Assembly: GCA_903828025.1 (NCBI GenBank)
Contig: CAIKKO010000137.1
Span: 1-16,486, forward strand
Origin: an uncultured Sphingomonadales bacterium
GTDB lineage: Bacteria; Pseudomonadota; Alphaproteobacteria; Sphingomonadales; Sphingomonadaceae
Direction of reading: 5' to 3'
DNA length: 16,486 bases
Shown: positions 14,498-16,486 of the stretch, in pieces
How positions within the stretch are numbered: the first letter of the stretch is position 1
How the letters are laid out: every line of letters starts with the position of its first letter
Notes under the pieces: generated by a model
The model's input: only the letters and a program-made list of their open reading frames with translations
What the model was told of the DNA's origin: nothing
Database searches by the model: none
Program-made: the position numbers and the translations under genes

Positions 14498-16486
14498 ATG
14501 GTCAAGATCGCTCGCGCCAAAACAGGTTCTGTCGGCAATTCGCGCAGTGCCAAGCTCGCTCCGGACGCCCACGCCAGCGGCGATGCCGGGCAGGCAGCGG
14601 CCCTGCAGCCGGTTTCCGGCGCGGCCAAAGTCGTCGCGCTCGATAGCGACGACAAGGCCAAGCTCGGCATCCATTATGCGCCGTTCAAGGTCGAGATCGC
14701 CGATGTCGATGTCGTGCTGGTGTTCGGCGATGGTTCGCGGATCATCATTCCGGGCATGGCGCTGGCGGCGTTTTCGGGGCGCAAGCCGGTCATCCAGTTT
14801 GCTGACAAGGTGTTCTCCGCCGATCAGACCGTGGGCATGGTGGGCGAGATCACGCCCCAGAGCGCCGCGCTCGAACTGCACCTGAGCAGTGCCGAAGTCG
14901 CCAAGCCCGCCGAAGACACCAAGCACGCTGCACAGGTCCAGCCCGACGATTCCGCGCAGGCGCAGGCAGAAGCGGCGGCCAAGGAACAGCAGCAGCACAA
15001 GTCTGATGCAGAGGGCAAATCGCTCACGGAAAAGATCAGCGATACCCCGCCGCAGGCTTCTTCGCCGCCCGGAGTCATCTCGCCGAAAGCCGCCGATCCG
15101 GCACCCAACGATGCGCTGGGGCCGGCCGGGATCGGCAAGCTTGTGCCCGAGCTGACCTTCACGCTCTACAATTCCGAAGGCGTGACCCACAGCACCGAAA
15201 ACGGCGAGACAGTGACCAAAGGCGATACCGGCGGGCCGGGATCGTCGAAGGACGCGGGCTTCAAGGCGCAATCGGCGGTGCAGACGATCGACGGCACGGC
15301 GGGCAACGACGTGATCTATGCCGCCAGCCCCGAACATGCCCCGCAAGGCTCGACCATGCGCGTGCTGCATGTCGTGGCCGAAGTTCCGGCCAAGGGCCTC
15401 GATCTGTTGCAAGTGCTGGTCCCCTCGCTTCCGGCGGGCTATTCCGTCGTCAACGGTACGCTGACTGACAAGGGCTGGCTGGTCTCGGTCGATCAGGCCA
15501 CCATCACCAAACTGACGACCACCACCGATGAAACCGGCAAGACCGTGCCCGTGCCGGCAAGCGAATCGCATTTCGCCTTCGATCTCCAGCTCACCTACAA
15601 ACTCCCTCCCACGGCGGCGCAGGCGAGCAGCGACGGCTTTGTCGACGAGTTCTATTTCCCCGTGCTGCTCGGGCTCTCGTCCGACGGCAAGACATCGACG
15701 TTCGCGGTGTCGGTCTCGACCCATTTCGGCATCAAGGACGTGACCGACGAGGCCGGGATGACGGTCAAGGACCCGGTCACCGGCGATCCGATCTATGTGC
15801 TCTTCTCCAACCCGCCCGGCACGCACATCGCAGCGGGCGACGGCAACGACCATATTCACGCGGGCGCGGGTGCCGATGCGATTGATGGCGGCGGCGGCAC
15901 CGATGTGGTGGACTACCACCTTTCGGGCGAGGGCGTGACCGCCGATCTCGGCACGGGCAAAGGCACTGGCGGGTTTGCCCAGGGCGATACTTATACCAAT
16001 GTCGAGGGGCTGATCGGCTCGGATTTCGCTGACCACCTCACCGGCGATGCCAAGGACAACACCTTCGTTGGCGGCAAGGGCGCAGACGTCATCGACGGCG
16101 GCGCGGGGACGGATACGGCCGATTACAGCCATGCGCTCGACGGGGCGCCCGATGGCACCACGGGCATCGAGGTGTTCCTTGATGGCCAGGCCTCGCACGG
16201 CGGCGATGCCGAAGGCGATGTGCTCACCAGCATCGAGCACGTGATCGCCACTGCGCGCGATGACACGATCCACGGCGGCGCTGCGGCCGAATGGATCGAG
16301 GCGGGTGCGGGCAACGATCTGCTGCTTGGCAGCGCCGGGGCGGACAAGCTCGACGGCGGCGCGGGCATTGATACGCTCGACTACAGCGGCTCGGCCAAAG
16401 GGGTCGAGGCGCGGCTCGACGGCGTGGCGGGCAAGGGCGGCGATGCGGAGGGCGACACCGCTACCGGCATCGAGAACCTGATCGGC
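14498..16486 (+). CDS. large RTX surface protein/adhesin, type I secretion substrate (partial, runs off right edge)
   Basis: The frame is open from ATG 14498 to the window end with 663 codons and no stop. There is no Sec signal peptide, as expected for a type I substrate whose signal is C-terminal. Residues about 45-128 form a compact beta-rich domain containing DVDVVLVFGDGSRIIIPGMAL. Residues 134-210 are a Gln/Ala/Pro-rich linker with a possible helix at 150-180. A lone RTX-like motif, TIDGTAGNDVIYAA, occupies 263-276. A beta-rich domain I cannot name follows at about 285-412. RTX calcium-binding repeats begin at about 447 (GDGNDHIHAGAGADAIDGG) and continue to the edge. The N-terminal domain may anchor the protein in the pore as LapA's retention module does, but I see no clear LapG cleavage motif. 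Gene order makes it the likely cargo of the neighbouring system. Confidence 0.88.
   Translation, partial: MVKIARAKTGSVGNSRSAKLAPDAHASGDAGQAAALQPVSGAAKVVALDSDDKAKLGIHYAPFKVEIADVDVVLVFGDGSRIIIPGMALAAFSGRKPVIQFADKVFSADQTVGMVGEITPQSAALELHLSSAEVAKPAEDTKHAAQVQPDDSAQAQAEAAAKEQQQHKSDAEGKSLTEKISDTPPQASSPPGVISPKAADPAPNDALGPAGIGKLVPELTFTLYNSEGVTHSTENGETVTKGDTGGPGSSKDAGFKAQSAVQTIDGTAGNDVIYAASPEHAPQGSTMRVLHVVAEVPAKGLDLLQVLVPSLPAGYSVVNGTLTDKGWLVSVDQATITKLTTTTDETGKTVPVPASESHFAFDLQLTYKLPPTAAQASSDGFVDEFYFPVLLGLSSDGKTSTFAVSVSTHFGIKDVTDEAGMTVKDPVTGDPIYVLFSNPPGTHIAAGDGNDHIHAGAGADAIDGGGGTDVVDYHLSGEGVTADLGTGKGTGGFAQGDTYTNVEGLIGSDFADHLTGDAKDNTFVGGKGADVIDGGAGTDTADYSHALDGAPDGTTGIEVFLDGQASHGGDAEGDVLTSIEHVIATARDDTIHGGAAAEWIEAGAGNDLLLGSAGADKLDGGAGIDTLDYSGSAKGVEARLDGVAGKGGDAEGDTATGIENLIG
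15836..16486 (+). repeat. RTX (GGxGxDxUx) calcium-binding repeat region
   Basis: Nonapeptide-type glycine/aspartate repeats recur in clusters, including AGAGADAIDGG, VGGKGADVIDGGAGTD, EAGAGNDLLLGSAGAD and KLDGGAGID. Each cluster ends in a DY element (residues 472-473, 542-543 and 628-629), followed by a beta segment of the form GVxxxL...GDAEGD...IExxIG. The unit spacing is 70 then 86 residues. Such repeats bind calcium and fold the protein only after export. The array continues beyond the window. Confidence 0.88.

Noticed and set aside
12922..14670. A 582-codon minus-strand frame opposite the TolC-type gene.
   Set aside because: No family features; the plus-strand frame carries a signal peptide, a strong ribosome binding site and TolC motifs.
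14216..16273. A 685-codon open frame on the minus strand opposite the RTX protein gene and the end of the TolC-type gene.
   Set aside because: It spans two well-supported plus-strand genes and the gap between them, and its composition is typical of the complement of RTX and Ala-rich coding DNA.
14498..16486. A LapG-type cleavage site in the N-terminus of the RTX protein.
   Set aside because: Alanine pairs occur (QAAAL, SGAAK, PTAAQ) but none matches the usual TAAG/PAAG-like motif in the expected position, so I do not call it.

Overview
The window is GC-rich bacterial DNA with alphaproteobacterial character. The TonB-dependent receptor, the type I secretion genes and the tRNA-Arg fragment look most like Sphingomonadales (Novosphingobium/Erythrobacter-like). 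That placement is an inference from protein style, not a measured relationship. Except for the first ~240 bases, the window is densely coding.

Left edge (1-302): an AT-richer stretch ends at a 45-base 3' fragment of a tRNA-Arg(CCG) gene (239-283). The fragment runs from the anticodon loop to an encoded CCA and has no matching 5' half. This is the footprint of a tRNA-targeting integrase: an element probably lies to the left, and the sequence to the right is the older chromosome.

Minus-strand block (303-5334), in transcription order: a large TonB-dependent outer-membrane receptor (GTG start), a strong intrinsic terminator hairpin, a periplasmic gamma-glutamyltranspeptidase, and a GNAT acetyltransferase 10 bases behind it. 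The block looks like a nutrient-acquisition cassette whose substrate is unknown.

Right-hand block (5544-16486): a complete type I secretion locus for a large RTX surface protein. A membrane fusion protein (HlyD/LapC type) is on the minus strand. Divergent from it on the plus strand are an ABC exporter with a cysteine-less C39-like domain (HlyB/LapB type), a MotB/OmpA-like protein, a MotA/TolQ-like proton-channel protein with a ~330-residue soluble tail, a PilZ protein with an intact c-di-GMP signature, a TolC-type outer-membrane protein with a ~200-residue Ala/Pro-rich N-terminal extension, and the start of an RTX protein that runs off the window at 16486. The MotB-like, MotA-like and PilZ genes overlap by ATGA junctions, so they are probably translated as a unit.

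The most interesting feature is the insertion of a proton-motive-force motor pair plus a c-di-GMP sensor between the ABC exporter and the outer-membrane pore of an adhesin secretion system. The Salmonella SPI-4 system (SiiA/SiiB with SiiC/D/F and the adhesin SiiE) is a known precedent for a MotAB-like pair in adhesin secretion. The PilZ gene and the long MotA tail suggest a distinct, c-di-GMP-controlled version here.
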